From Thermococcus thioreducens (GTDB lineage: Archaea > Methanobacteriota_B > Thermococci > Thermococcales > Thermococcaceae), in the NCBI RefSeq assembly GCF_002214545.1, contig NZ_CP015105.1, positions 1,984,001 through 2,048,000 of the forward strand: a DNA stretch of 64,000 nt. Direction: 5' to 3'. This document shows positions 22,566 through 31,761 of this stretch, one piece after another (positions within the stretch are counted from its first letter, which is position 1; each line of letters opens with the position of its first letter). The notes below the pieces were generated by a model. That model saw only the letters and a list, made by a program, of their open reading frames with translations. It made no database searches and had not been told where the DNA came from. Made by a program: the position numbers and the translations under genes.

Positions 22566-23042
22566 TCATCCCAGGCCGAGGTGTTCCCTTATTATGAGGG
22601 GGATGAGCCCTATCTTCGGGAAGACGATTAGGGCCTTGTCCTCGACGGCATAGGCTGGAACGCAGGGGACGGTGCCGTAGGGTGTCGGGTACGGGGGGTC
22701 GGGTGCCCAGTTGTTGTCTCCCCACGTCACGAAGCACTTCTCTGCCTTACCCCCAAGTTCGACCACCTTTATCTCCCTGACGCGGTGAATTATCGGGTAT
22801 TCGTAGCCGGGCCGTTTGTAGACGATAACGTCACCGACGTGGACGTCGTCTATGTTATCCTCGTTTATCCCCTTGAGCAGGACAACATCACCGCGGTAGA
22901 AAACGGGCTCCATGGACTCGCTGACGACTATTACAAGGGGCGAGTCAGTGTGAAGGGCCAGTTTGAGCCCCACCTGGAGAGTGAAGACCGCCAGGAGGGC
23001 TATCAGTATCCACGCCAGGTCCTTTTTCCATGAGTCCTCCAT
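22566..23042 (-). CDS. Signal peptidase I (S26 family)
   Basis: 158 residues. One N-terminal helix (8-28) is followed by the active site VSESMEP with the nucleophile serine at about 42, then GDVVLLKG, VHVGDVIVYKRPG, PIIHRVREI with the histidine that replaces the bacterial lysine in archaeal enzymes, and the TWGDNN box. The C-terminal hydrophobic end (ALIVFPKIGLIPLII) may be a second anchor. It overlaps the DUF531 gene by 40 bases and is co-transcribed with it. Confidence 0.9.
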   Translation of the reverse strand: MEDSWKKDLAWILIALLAVFTLQVGLKLALHTDSPLVIVVSESMEPVFYRGDVVLLKGINEDNIDDVHVGDVIVYKRPGYEYPIIHRVREIKVVELGGKAEKCFVTWGDNNWAPDPPYPTPYGTVPCVPAYAVEDKALIVFPKIGLIPLIIREHLGLG

Positions 23043-23566
23043 TTCAGCGCCTCCATGAGGGTGCTTATTCTCGCGGGTATGGCACCTATCGCGGTGCAGG
23101 TTTCCAGGCTTATCCCATTTCCAGTGATGTCCATGTGGTAGCGGGCGGTCTTAAATATTTCCTTCGGGAGACCGTGCCTCCCGAGGCCGACCAGGAGGAG
23201 AAAACTCTCCCCCCTCAAAGCCCTCTCTGCAAGCTCAAGTGGTGTTATCTCCTTCTCCTCGCCCGGCTTTCTGGTCGTGGCGACGGGGATACCGAACTGC
23301 GGCGGAAAACCCCTCCGGGGGAACTCCAGAATGTGGAAGCGGTTTCTCTCGGCCAGTTCGAGGAGATACTTCCCCCCCTCACCTATGGTCGTATGGCCGG
23401 CTATCTCCCGGGCAACGTCCAGCGGCTCTCCCTCAAGGGGGAAGCCAACCAGTGCCAGATGAAAGCCGTAGGCGTAGGCAATTGGCCCGGCCCTGGCTAT
23501 CGCCCTGAGGTGGGCCTCATGGAGCCTCTTGGGGTCATACGTGTTGTAAAGGGCCAGAGTCAGCAT
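23003..23566 (-). CDS. DUF531 family protein
   Basis: 187 residues. The start LTLALYNTYDPKRLHEAHLRAIARAGPIAYAYGFHLALVGFP is seen in the archaeal DUF531 family, as is LLLVGLGRHGLPKE. The family is thought to have a SPOUT-like methyltransferase fold because of its similar GLGRHGLP knot-like loop; this is inference. Its end covers the start of the signal peptidase gene. It is divergent from the repeat protein at 23630. Confidence 0.8.
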   Translation of the reverse strand: MLTLALYNTYDPKRLHEAHLRAIARAGPIAYAYGFHLALVGFPLEGEPLDVAREIAGHTTIGEGGKYLLELAERNRFHILEFPRRGFPPQFGIPVATTRKPGEEKEITPLELAERALRGESFLLLVGLGRHGLPKEIFKTARYHMDITGNGISLETCTAIGAIPARISTLMEALKWRTHGKRTWRGY

Positions 23567-23629
23567 CTTTCCTCACTTAAAGTGGCCAGGGAATGTTTAT
23601 AAGGATTTAGAACAGACTAAAAAGTTAGG

Positions 23630-24709
23630 ATGACGACGCGCGAGGAAATAGAACTACTGATTGAAAGGGGGTACTACGAGGAGGCCCTGTCCGAGGTTCA
23701 CAATCTGAAGGACCCCCTCGACCAGATAGAGGTTCTCACGGACATAGCCGTTGCCATATACCAGCACGGCGGGCCCCAAGAATGGATCCCCAGCATAATA
23801 GAGGACGCCATGTACATAGCCAAGAAGCTCAAAGATCCGGCCAACAGAGCAGTGGCGTACTCAACGATAGCCTCTTCCCTCGCGATAATGGGATACGAAG
23901 AGGACGCTATGGACTTCTTCAATCGTGCTCTGGACGTAACTGGTAGAATAAAAAGTCCGATAGAGAAGGGCGTAGTCCTCTCCGAGCTTGCGTATCATCT
24001 GGCAGTTGGGGGCTATCCCGAAAACGCCCTTGAGCTCTTCAACATAGCCTTTGACACAATAATCGGGGCGGAAGTGGGGTACAACCTTAAAGTCGACGGC
24101 ATAATAAGGATAGGAGAGCTCCTTGAGAAGGCGGGTGATGCACTTCCATCGGGTAAAGCCCTCGACTTCTACAGGATGGCCTTCGACATATTCGACAAGC
24201 TCCATGTAAACCAGCGCGCGGCCGTCGTCGAGAAGAAGATAGAGCTGGCCCGGACTGTCTACGAGGTCGGCCTCCCGTCGATAAGGCAGGCCCTCCTTGA
24301 GGGAAGGAACCACTACGCCCTGGCACTCATTGAAAAGAAGTACGCCGGGGTCGTGAGGCTCATAGGGGAGCTCGAAGTGGCGCTCTGGATGAAGAGGGTG
24401 AACAACGTAGAGTACCTGGAGGTCGTTGACAGGGCCTTCGAGCACTGCAAAAACCCGCGCTTCACGGAGGCCAACGTGCAGAAGATAGCCAGGCTTCTGA
24501 CCGAACTCGGAAGCCTGAGAAGGGCGCTTGAGTTCGCGAGAGCTATAAAGGACGTTCGCAAGAAGAGCGACGCCCTGAGGGCAATAGCCGTAGAGCTGGC
24601 AAAAAGGAACGAGTTTGAAGAAGCTCGGGAGATCGTTGAGATTATACCCGACCCGGAGATAAGGGCCGAAGCGATGACCGAGGTTGTTGCTATAGAGGAG
24701 AGCCGGTGA
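23630..24709 (+). CDS. TPR-like helical repeat protein
   Basis: 359 residues, all helix pairs. About nine units of 32-37 residues follow a TPR-like pattern (for example GYYEEALSEV, GYEEDAMDFFNRAL, GYPENALELFNIAF, ALDFYRMAFDIF, RALEFARAI, EFEEAREIVEII). It is a protein-binding scaffold, cytoplasmic since no signal peptide is seen. It lies 6 bases before the dipeptidase gene, in one operon. Confidence 0.75.
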   Translation: MTTREEIELLIERGYYEEALSEVHNLKDPLDQIEVLTDIAVAIYQHGGPQEWIPSIIEDAMYIAKKLKDPANRAVAYSTIASSLAIMGYEEDAMDFFNRALDVTGRIKSPIEKGVVLSELAYHLAVGGYPENALELFNIAFDTIIGAEVGYNLKVDGIIRIGELLEKAGDALPSGKALDFYRMAFDIFDKLHVNQRAAVVEKKIELARTVYEVGLPSIRQALLEGRNHYALALIEKKYAGVVRLIGELEVALWMKRVNNVEYLEVVDRAFEHCKNPRFTEANVQKIARLLTELGSLRRALEFARAIKDVRKKSDALRAIAVELAKRNEFEEAREIVEIIPDPEIRAEAMTEVVAIEESR

Positions 24710-24715
24710 AAAGCT

Positions 24716-25651
24716 ATGATATTCGACGCCCATTCAGACCTCCCAACGTTCATCTACGACGAAAGGGACAGGGGAAAGGCTCGCGTTCTGGAGGAAAACT
24801 TCGAACGCTTCTTCGCCCCGGGGATAGGTGCCAGGGTCATGGCCATCTGGACGCGTCCCGACAGGAGGAGCAACGCAACCGTCTACGGCCTGGAGGCTCT
24901 GAACGCCCTCAGAAGGGACATCGAGGAGAGCGAACGATTTGAGCTGGTGACGAGCTCCGAAGGGATGAAACGGGCCATTGAAGATGGAAGAATCGCCCTC
25001 TGGCTCGGCCTTGAGGGCGGCGAACCGGTGGGCGAGAGCATCCACCTCCTGGAGGTCTTCTACCGCCTGGGCCTCCGCGTTCTGACCCTCACATGGAGCC
25101 TGCACAACGCGATAGGCGACGGTGTCTTTGAAAGAACGAATGGGGGGCTCACCAACTTCGGTATTGAGGTCGTTGGAAAGGCGGAGGAGCTCGGAATAGT
25201 CATCGACCTGAGCCACATCAACGAGGCCGGCTTCTGGGACGTCCTCGATACTACCGCGTTTCCGGTCATAGCGTCGCACTCCAACGCAAGAGCCCTCTGC
25301 GACCACGGGAGAAACCTGACCGACGATCAGATCCAGGCGATAGCCGAGCGCGGCGGTGTCATAGGGGCGGTGGCGATCCCAAGCTTCGTCCACCGGGAGA
25401 GGCCAACACTGGAGATGTACGTGGAGCACATAGCGTACATGGCAGACTTGGCCGGGTACAAACACGTCGGCCTTGGCTTTGACTTCGTGTACTACCTCCC
25501 AGGCTGGAGCGGGAGGAGCGTTGAGGGCTTCGAGGACGAGTCGAAGATACCAGCGCTGGTTGAACGGCTCTCCGAGACCTTCAGCGGGAGGGAGGTCGAG
25601 GCCATAACATTCAAGAACTTTGAGCGCGTTTTTGAGAGGGTCGTGGGTTAG
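24716..25651 (+). CDS. Membrane dipeptidase-type peptidase (M19)
   Basis: 311 residues. Zinc-binding and active residues of the amidohydrolase fold are present: FDAHSDLP at 3-10, LGLEGGEP near 100, VIDLSHINEAGFWD near 163, ASHSNARALCDHGRNLTD near 185, and GLGFDFVYYLPG near 252. M19 enzymes cleave dipeptides, including D-residue forms. It sits after the helical repeat gene and before a methyltransferase. No secretion signal, so intracellular peptide breakdown is likely. Confidence 0.9.
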   Translation: MIFDAHSDLPTFIYDERDRGKARVLEENFERFFAPGIGARVMAIWTRPDRRSNATVYGLEALNALRRDIEESERFELVTSSEGMKRAIEDGRIALWLGLEGGEPVGESIHLLEVFYRLGLRVLTLTWSLHNAIGDGVFERTNGGLTNFGIEVVGKAEELGIVIDLSHINEAGFWDVLDTTAFPVIASHSNARALCDHGRNLTDDQIQAIAERGGVIGAVAIPSFVHRERPTLEMYVEHIAYMADLAGYKHVGLGFDFVYYLPGWSGRSVEGFEDESKIPALVERLSETFSGREVEAITFKNFERVFERVVG

Positions 25652-25691
25652 GTTTTTATTCCCTACCCTCCAGCACGGCACGGTGGGAGTT

Positions 25692-26540
25692 ATGGAGGAA
25701 CTCTACTTTTTAACCGCGAGGGAAGCCAGGAGACTGCTCTTTTCAGGGGGGGCCGTTAAGCTCAACCTCGACCTCAGAAAAACCAACAGGACGTGGGAGG
25801 TAAAGCTGGAAGGAGACGAGTTCATATTTCCCAATGGAACGCGGGTTGGGAGGGACATCATAGAGAGAATTGCGAGGGACGAGGGGAGCGTTTACTTTAT
25901 CAGGAAAGGCGTTTACAAGGCCGCAATAGCCGGCGAGCACTTCTACAAGCTTGTGCCGACGATTCCGCCGACGATAGAGATAAACGGCATCAGGATGCAC
26001 AGGACAAAGGAAGTGAACCCCCTGCAGGACACAAGGAACAAGGTGAACGCGGTGAAGCCGAAGGAGGGAGAGACGGTTCTGGACACATGCATGGGGCTGG
26101 GGTACACCGCCATAGAGTCCGCCAAGAGGGGGGCGTACGTCATAACCATCGAGAAAGACCCGCACGTCCTGGAGCTCGCCAGGATAAACCCCTGGAGCAG
26201 GGAGCTCTTCACGGGAGGAAAAATCCAGGTCATACAGGGCGATGCCTTCGAAGTTGTAAAGAAGTTCAACGATGAGAGCTTCGACGTGGTTATCCACGAC
26301 CCGCCGCGCTTTTCTTTAGCCGGACAGCTCTACTCGGAGGAGTTCTACCGCGAGCTGTACCGCGTCCTAAAGCCCGGCGGGAGGCTGTTCCACTACGTTG
26401 GAAACCCCGGGAAAAAGTACCGGAGGAAAGACCTCCAGAGGGGCGTCATGGAACGGTTGAGGAAGGCGGGCTTCGTAGGGGTTAAGCGGGTCGAGGAGGC
26501 CCTAGGAGTGGTGGCGAGGAAGCCGGTGAAAGAAAAATAA
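25692..26540 (+). CDS. SAM-dependent methyltransferase (COG2521-like)
   Basis: 282 residues from the ATG at 25692 after GGTGGGAG. The N-terminal 120 residues form a domain of their own (PUA-like or THUMP-like position). The Rossmann part has VLDTCMGLGYTAIESAKRGAYVITIEKDP (SAM binding), then IQVIQGDA and the motif VVIHDPPRFSLAG, which fits base or guanidino N-methylation. COG2521 members are archaeal proteins of unknown target, probably RNA. A 41-base gap separates it from the M19 gene. Confidence 0.8.
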   Translation: MEELYFLTAREARRLLFSGGAVKLNLDLRKTNRTWEVKLEGDEFIFPNGTRVGRDIIERIARDEGSVYFIRKGVYKAAIAGEHFYKLVPTIPPTIEINGIRMHRTKEVNPLQDTRNKVNAVKPKEGETVLDTCMGLGYTAIESAKRGAYVITIEKDPHVLELARINPWSRELFTGGKIQVIQGDAFEVVKKFNDESFDVVIHDPPRFSLAGQLYSEEFYRELYRVLKPGGRLFHYVGNPGKKYRRKDLQRGVMERLRKAGFVGVKRVEEALGVVARKPVKEK

Positions 26541-26546
26541 AAAAGC

Positions 26547-28421
26547 TCATTTCTTCGTTTCTCCCTTCATCACCTTCTCCACGTCAAATCCTTCCTCGTA
26601 CTTCTTAAGCTTCCTCTCGAAGAACTCGATGAAGAGCCTGTATCTCTTCGCCCTGTGCTTCGGCTTGCCCCGTATGCTGTGGCCGTGGGCGCCGCGCCTG
26701 AATATCGCTATGTATGCCTCCTTCCCCATGTCCCTGAGCACGTTGTAGAACATCAGGCTCTGGTCGAGCGGGCAGCGGTAGTCCTCAAGGCTGTGGATGA
26801 GCAGGATCGGCGCTTTAACCCTGTCGGCGTAGAAGAGCGGGCTGAGCTTCCGGTAGTTCTCGTTCTCTAATGGATCTGCCCCGATGACTTCAACGTCGTA
26901 CCAGAGGCCTATGTCCGAGAAGGCGTAGCTGGTGAGCCAGTAGCTTATGCCGTTCTCGCTGATGCCGGCCTTGAAGAGGTCGGACTGAGTCAAGGCCCAG
27001 TTGGTCATGAAGCCGCCGTAGCTTATGCCGGTTATTCCAACCCTCTCCCTGTCTGCCTGGGGTTCGAGCTTAAAGAACTCCTCAATGCCGTTCATTATGT
27101 CCCCGAAGTCCTCCAGACCGGTTCTCCCCAGCACACGGAGGGCAAAGTCTTCGCTGTAGCCGTTGCTCCCGCGCGGGTTCACGAAGACGACGTAGTAGCC
27201 CTTGTTCGCCATCAGCTGCATCTCGTAGACGAAGCGGTGGCCGTACATCCCCTTCGGGCCGCCGTGGACGAAGACCACCACCGGCGCCTTCTCGCCCTCC
27301 TTCAGCTCCGGTCTGAGGTACCAGCCGTCTATCTCAAGGTCGAGGGACTTGAAGCGGAAGTGCCTCGGCTCAAAGGTTTTGAGCCTCTCGAATATCGGCC
27401 CGTTGTAGTCGGTGAGCTGCTTCAGCTCGCCGTCGTAGAGGTAGAGCTCCGCTATTCTCATTGCGGTCGCTATAAGCAGAACCGCCCTGCCCCCATGGAC
27501 GTCGAAGCCGTAGACCCAGTGGTCACCGGCAACGATTCTCTCGGCCTCCCCGTCCCAGAGCCAGAGGTTCACCCTGCCAGCGTCGGGCGTCAGGAAGTAG
27601 ACCCTCCCATCATCAAGCCTGGCGTCGTAGACGTCCAGCGGGCCCTCGTAGACCGGCCTGAGCTCGCCGTCCCAGATATAGATCCACTCGTGCTCGCTGA
27701 TGAACTTCTTTTCCCTCTTCCCGCGGAGAAGCAGACTCTCTCCGTCGGAACCCACCGCCGTGAAGGAAACCCTCTCGAAGAGCTTCTCTTCAGTTCCATC
27801 CTTCCAGAGGTAGATGTCCCAGAACTTGAACAGGGCCGGCTTGCTTCCCTCGCGGTGCGGGACGTTGACGACCACGCCATCGCCGTGCCATATTCCGCTC
27901 GAAAACCTCGGCTTCTCGAACTGCTCAAGTACCTCCTCGCTCTCCGTGTCGAGAACCCAGAAGGTGGTCTTTTCGCCGTCGAAGAAGCCCATGTTGTCGA
28001 ACCATGCCGGGACGTCGTCGTCAAAGACGAAGTCCCCGTCGTCCCTTCTCTTAAAGCCCACAACGAGGAGCCTTCTTGAATCGCTGTTCCACTGGATCGA
28101 GCGGACGTTTTTAGCGCTCAAAACCTTCTTTGCGCTCAGGGTCTGAACGTCAGCGACCCATATCTCGCTCTCTTTCTTCTCCTCGTTAAAGCGGGTGAAG
28201 GCGAGCTTTCTGCCGTCGGGCGAAATCCTCGGCATCGCTGCATTCTCGATGAAGCGCCTCGCGCCGGTCTCCAGATCCTCAACAACGACGGTGCTCTCGT
28301 ACTTATCTTCGTTCATGTTGGCCTTGGTGAGGGTGTAGGCGACAAGGTTCCCCCGTATTCTCGGGTCGCCCAGGTAGGCGAACTTAGAAAAGGTCTCGTG
28401 GTTCCATTCGATACTGCTCAT
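26547..28421 (-). CDS. S9 family peptidase (acylaminoacyl peptidase/prolyl oligopeptidase type)
   Basis: 624 residues. The first 370 form the beta-propeller with repeated YLYDG- and WLWDG-like blades. The C-terminal alpha/beta hydrolase has Ser467 in GISYGG, Asp547 in HSLEDYRCP and His579 in RGAHGHS, with the oxyanion region HGGPKGMYGH and GSNGYSEDF. These enzymes remove acylated or proline-containing residues from short peptides in the cytosol; Thermococcales use peptides as food. Single gene with its own promoter, and convergent with the methyltransferase. Confidence 0.92.
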   Translation of the reverse strand: MSSIEWNHETFSKFAYLGDPRIRGNLVAYTLTKANMNEDKYESTVVVEDLETGARRFIENAAMPRISPDGRKLAFTRFNEEKKESEIWVADVQTLSAKKVLSAKNVRSIQWNSDSRRLLVVGFKRRDDGDFVFDDDVPAWFDNMGFFDGEKTTFWVLDTESEEVLEQFEKPRFSSGIWHGDGVVVNVPHREGSKPALFKFWDIYLWKDGTEEKLFERVSFTAVGSDGESLLLRGKREKKFISEHEWIYIWDGELRPVYEGPLDVYDARLDDGRVYFLTPDAGRVNLWLWDGEAERIVAGDHWVYGFDVHGGRAVLLIATAMRIAELYLYDGELKQLTDYNGPIFERLKTFEPRHFRFKSLDLEIDGWYLRPELKEGEKAPVVVFVHGGPKGMYGHRFVYEMQLMANKGYYVVFVNPRGSNGYSEDFALRVLGRTGLEDFGDIMNGIEEFFKLEPQADRERVGITGISYGGFMTNWALTQSDLFKAGISENGISYWLTSYAFSDIGLWYDVEVIGADPLENENYRKLSPLFYADRVKAPILLIHSLEDYRCPLDQSLMFYNVLRDMGKEAYIAIFRRGAHGHSIRGKPKHRAKRYRLFIEFFERKLKKYEEGFDVEKVMKGETKK

Positions 28422-28489
28422 AACGCTATCACCTACTTGGTAGAGAGCCTTAAAAGTATATAAGGGTAACTACCCGTCCAGGTGAGAGG

Positions 28490-28819
28490 ATGAAGGAAGA
28501 GTACGCCGTTGGAATTATACTTGCCGCTGGAATAGTGGTTTCGCTCGTTCTCAGAACATACAGCGGAATAGCACTGGCCGCCCTCGGGATACCCCTCTAC
28601 CTGGCCTACATCGCGAGGGAGCAGAACGTACTGGCGAAGTCGAGGCTCTACGACCGTGACCTCTTCCTCATGATAGCCATAGCGGTGGTGGTCATACTGG
28701 TCTTCAATTACCTCTGGGACCCGAGGATGGGCCTCATAGCGATGGCAATCGCGATACCCCTGCTGGCGATCTACGCGGGCAGACTAAAGGCGAGAAAGGA
28801 GGCGGAGAAGGCCCGATAG
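28490..28819 (+). CDS. Membrane protein with four helices
   Basis: 109 residues, about four membrane segments: 5-22, 26-44, 62-78 and 83-100. The tail KARKEAEKAR is charged. GGTGAGAGG precedes the ATG. It overlaps the 3' end of the kinase gene on the other strand by 36 bases (convergent). Family not recognised. Confidence 0.75.
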   Translation: MKEEYAVGIILAAGIVVSLVLRTYSGIALAALGIPLYLAYIAREQNVLAKSRLYDRDLFLMIAIAVVVILVFNYLWDPRMGLIAMAIAIPLLAIYAGRLKARKEAEKAR

Positions 28820-29431
28820 CTGGCCGGTTCTTTTGTAAGCCCTAACTTCGTTCCTCATTTCGTCCAGAAAATCCCTATCAATACCGAACTTCACCCTCAC
28901 CCGGCGCGAAATGTAGTTGTCGTTGAGAAAGATCATGGCCACCGCGGAGGTGAGGTTCTTCGGCTTCCTCCAGTTGGCCTTCTCGAAGTCTATGACGTAA
29001 ACATGCTCGCCGGCTATTATGTGCTTGCCGCCCTGGATCTGGCCGTGGTCAAGGCCGAGCCTGTCGAGCAAAGCTGTTTTCTCGACTACCTCAAAGAGGT
29101 GGCGCTTTTCGAGGTCAGCGTGGAGGATTATCTCCCCCTCTGCGAACTCCCTGATGAGGTACTCAAGGCCCTCAAAGACCCCATACCCTATCAGCGGGGG
29201 AGTTACTCCGAAGGGCCCTATCGTCCTGACGATTTTCGCCTCCCTCGCGAAGTTCTGCCTCGGCGAGTCGGGCCTTTGGAGCTTAATGATGACGTTTTTT
29301 TCATCTAACATTGCCCTGAAGATAAGGCTCGTGGTTCCCTTGGAGTAGGGGCGGACTTCCTCGAATCCGAGCGATTTTAGGTGGGAGTAAAACCGCCCCA
29401 GTTGAGCTTTACTTATCAGGTGGTCGAACAT
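28784..29431 (-). CDS. Small serine/threonine kinase-like protein (COG2112 type)
   Basis: 215 residues from the ATG at 29431 (FDHLISKAQLGRF start). The longer frame would overlap the divergent Lrp-like gene. Kinase marks: GTTSLIFRA as a short glycine loop, VIIKLQRPD with the ATP-binding lysine, REAKIVRTI, GLDHGQIQGGKHII as a variant catalytic loop, and YVIDFEKAN with the metal-binding Asp (DFE in place of DFG). These are archaeal RIO/KEOPS-like small kinases of unknown target. Confidence 0.8.
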   Translation of the reverse strand: MFDHLISKAQLGRFYSHLKSLGFEEVRPYSKGTTSLIFRAMLDEKNVIIKLQRPDSPRQNFAREAKIVRTIGPFGVTPPLIGYGVFEGLEYLIREFAEGEIILHADLEKRHLFEVVEKTALLDRLGLDHGQIQGGKHIIAGEHVYVIDFEKANWRKPKNLTSAVAMIFLNDNYISRRVRVKFGIDRDFLDEMRNEVRAYKRTGQLSGLLRLLSRL

Positions 29432-29483
29432 ACTCCTCGATAAGCTTAAATACTCCGCCGATAAAATACTTTTGGTGATAGCC

Positions 29484-29711
29484 ATGGTGACGGCTTTTAT
29501 TTTGATGGTGACGGCCGCTGGAAAGGAAAGGGAAGTTATGGAGAAGCTTCTGGCCATGCCGGAGGTTAAGGAGGCCTACGTGGTCTACGGCGAGTACGAC
29601 CTCGTCGTTAAGGTTGAGACCGACACGCTCAAGGACCTTGACCAGTTCATCACGGAGAAGATAAGGAAGATGTCCGAGATACAGATGACCTCGACGATGA
29701 TAGCCATCTGA
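29484..29711 (+). CDS. Stand-alone Lrp/AsnC effector-binding (RAM) domain
   Basis: 75 residues from the ATG at 29484 after GGTGAT. The sequence AFILMVTAAGKEREVMEKLLAMPEVKEAYVVYGEYDLVVKVE is the AsnC-family ligand-binding domain, without the DNA-binding helix-turn-helix. Such proteins bind amino acids and may form mixed oligomers with full Lrp regulators. It is divergent from the kinase gene with a TATA box in the 50-base gap. Confidence 0.9.
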   Translation: MVTAFILMVTAAGKEREVMEKLLAMPEVKEAYVVYGEYDLVVKVETDTLKDLDQFITEKIRKMSEIQMTSTMIAI

Positions 29712-29765
29712 ACCTCTCATTCTTCTCTCTTGCCCTTATTCTAAGAATAACAGAAAAGAAGGGGC

Positions 29766-30440
29766 TCACTTGTTCATCATGAGCCTTATCCTCTCGGCCG
29801 CATCCTTGGCCTTGTCCGAGATGTTGCTGAGGGTTCTGGCGATGTTGAGGATGTAGAAGCCGTCGCCCCAGCTCAGCTTTTCCGCGTTCTCGAAGACCAG
29901 CTGCATGAGCTTCGTGTCGAGGCCGTCTATCTTATTCTCGACGCTCTCTATCTGCCGGATTATTTCGTACTCCTTGGATATCTCCCCATCGGCGAAGCCG
30001 CTCTCTATAACACGATCCATCTGGACTATGGCCTCGTGGACGAGCTTTGCAGCTTTGATGCTCTCCATGCCCATCTGGAGGATTACCTCCTTGACCTCGA
30101 CCGGAAGCTCTCCGGGCTCCCTGATGAGAAGCCATTTGGCGGTGTCCTCAGCAGCGTCAGCAACCTTGTCCTGCATGTGGAGGTAGATGAGCACGTCCTC
30201 CCTGGCCACTGCCATCATGAGCTTCGAGCTGAGGGAGTCCCTTATCTCCTCCTTTATCCTGTCGGCAACGTCCTCAAGGCGGTCAACCTCGACGGCTATC
30301 TTTCTCATCTCCTCGTAGTCCCCATCGTACCAGCGCTGGAGCGCCTTTTCAAGGGTCTCAACGGTGTTGAGAACGACCTCGGAGTGCTTTATAAGGGGCT
30401 TGAACGGGCTCTTCGCAAATAGCTTTGTCCAGACCTGCAT
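29766..30440 (-). CDS. DUF47 (PhoU-like) protein, partner of the phosphate transporter
   Basis: 224 residues, all helical, with the family pattern FAKSPFKPLIKHSEVV, then DRLEDVADRIKEEIRDSL and MQDKVADAAEDTAKWL. DUF47 proteins are PhoU-like and are often paired with PiT transporters, where they control uptake. Its start lies 4 bases after the PiT stop, so it is the second gene of the operon. Confidence 0.9.
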   Translation of the reverse strand: MQVWTKLFAKSPFKPLIKHSEVVLNTVETLEKALQRWYDGDYEEMRKIAVEVDRLEDVADRIKEEIRDSLSSKLMMAVAREDVLIYLHMQDKVADAAEDTAKWLLIREPGELPVEVKEVILQMGMESIKAAKLVHEAIVQMDRVIESGFADGEISKEYEIIRQIESVENKIDGLDTKLMQLVFENAEKLSWGDGFYILNIARTLSNISDKAKDAAERIRLMMNK

Positions 30441-30444
30441 GTTA

Positions 30445-31662
30445 TCACCCCACGATCATGAGGAACTTGAATATGGCCGCACTTATCAGACCCGCGACCG
30501 GAACGGTAATGAACCAGGAGATTATTATGTCCCTAACGATGTTCTTGTTTATTGCCTTTACTCCCCTGGCGAGGCCTACCCCTATGACTGCCCCAACCAC
30601 GGTATGCGTCGTTGAGATTGGCAGGCCCATCCAGCTGGCGACAAGGACGACCGTCGCCGCCGAAAAGTCTATGGTGAAGCCCCTCGTGTTGGTGAGCTCC
30701 GTTATCTTCTTTCCAACCGTCTCCATGACCCTGTAACCGTAGGTGGCGACACCAACCGCTATCCCCAGGCCACCAAGGGCAAGGATCCACTTGGGGACGG
30801 GAACCTGCATGCCGCTCAGCCCCATCGTTGCCACCGCATAGACGGCCGCGACAGGGCCTATCGCGTTTGCAACGTCGTTGGCGCCGTGGGCAAGGGCAAC
30901 GTAGCCGGAGGTAATGACCTGAACCTTACGGAATATGGCCTCGACCCCTATGAACGGGTCGCTGCTCGGGAAGCGGAGCTTTATGAGGACGTACGTTACA
31001 AAGAACACAACTATGCCGAGCGGGACACCGTACATGAAAACGCCCGTCTTGAGATCCTTCCCATGGAGGACCTTGATGTAGAACATCGTCCCTATTACCA
31101 CAAAGGCCAGCCCGATCCAGAAGGGCGACCAGATGCGGGCACTCCTCACGGGGTCTCTCCTCTCAAATATGCTCTTGGTCAGCGCCTTGAATATGAAGTA
31201 GGCCATTATGGCCCCGACTATCGGGGAGAGTATCCAGCTGAGAACCACCTGCGTCATCTTGCCCCAGTTGACTATGGCCGTTCCGGCGTAGACTATTCCA
31301 TAGCCCGCTATGCCGCCTATAATCGAATGGGTGGTAGAGACCGGCAGACCGAACTTGGTGGCTATTATAAGCCAGAGGGTCGCCGCGAGAAGCGCCGCAA
31401 CGGAGCCGTAGATGAGAACGTTCGGGTCGGTTATCATCGTCGGGTCGAGGATGCCCTTTCGTATGGTCTCGGTGACGCTCTTTCCAAAGAAATACGCCCC
31501 AGTGAACTCAAGAACACCAGCTATTATCACGGCCTGTTTGGGGGTTATCGCCTTCGCACCCACCGCGGTGCTCATCGAGTTGGCGGCGTCGTTGGCACCT
31601 ATCGCCCACGCCATGGCAAATCCGAGGACCACGGTTATCAGTAGCCACACTTCCACTGCCAT
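30445..31662 (-). CDS. pit: Inorganic phosphate transporter, PiT family
   Basis: 405 residues from the ATG at 31662. It has the duplicated PiT signature: GANDAANSMSTAVGAKAI near 23-40, and AHGANDVANAIGPVAAVYAV near 265, each with the phosphate- and cation-binding GAND motif. About 10-12 membrane helices. It takes up phosphate with Na+ or H+. The DUF47 partner follows, and a secreted phosphoesterase lies upstream, so together they form a phosphate scavenging group. Confidence 0.95.
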   Translation of the reverse strand: MAVEVWLLITVVLGFAMAWAIGANDAANSMSTAVGAKAITPKQAVIIAGVLEFTGAYFFGKSVTETIRKGILDPTMITDPNVLIYGSVAALLAATLWLIIATKFGLPVSTTHSIIGGIAGYGIVYAGTAIVNWGKMTQVVLSWILSPIVGAIMAYFIFKALTKSIFERRDPVRSARIWSPFWIGLAFVVIGTMFYIKVLHGKDLKTGVFMYGVPLGIVVFFVTYVLIKLRFPSSDPFIGVEAIFRKVQVITSGYVALAHGANDVANAIGPVAAVYAVATMGLSGMQVPVPKWILALGGLGIAVGVATYGYRVMETVGKKITELTNTRGFTIDFSAATVVLVASWMGLPISTTHTVVGAVIGVGLARGVKAINKNIVRDIIISWFITVPVAGLISAAIFKFLMIVG

Positions 31663-31761
31663 CACCGAAGCCCAATAAGGGGGGGCATATAAATATCTTG
31701 CCGCAGTAGAATATAGTTGTGTGGGAATCTCTATATAGCGATAAATAGAATAAATAGAAAA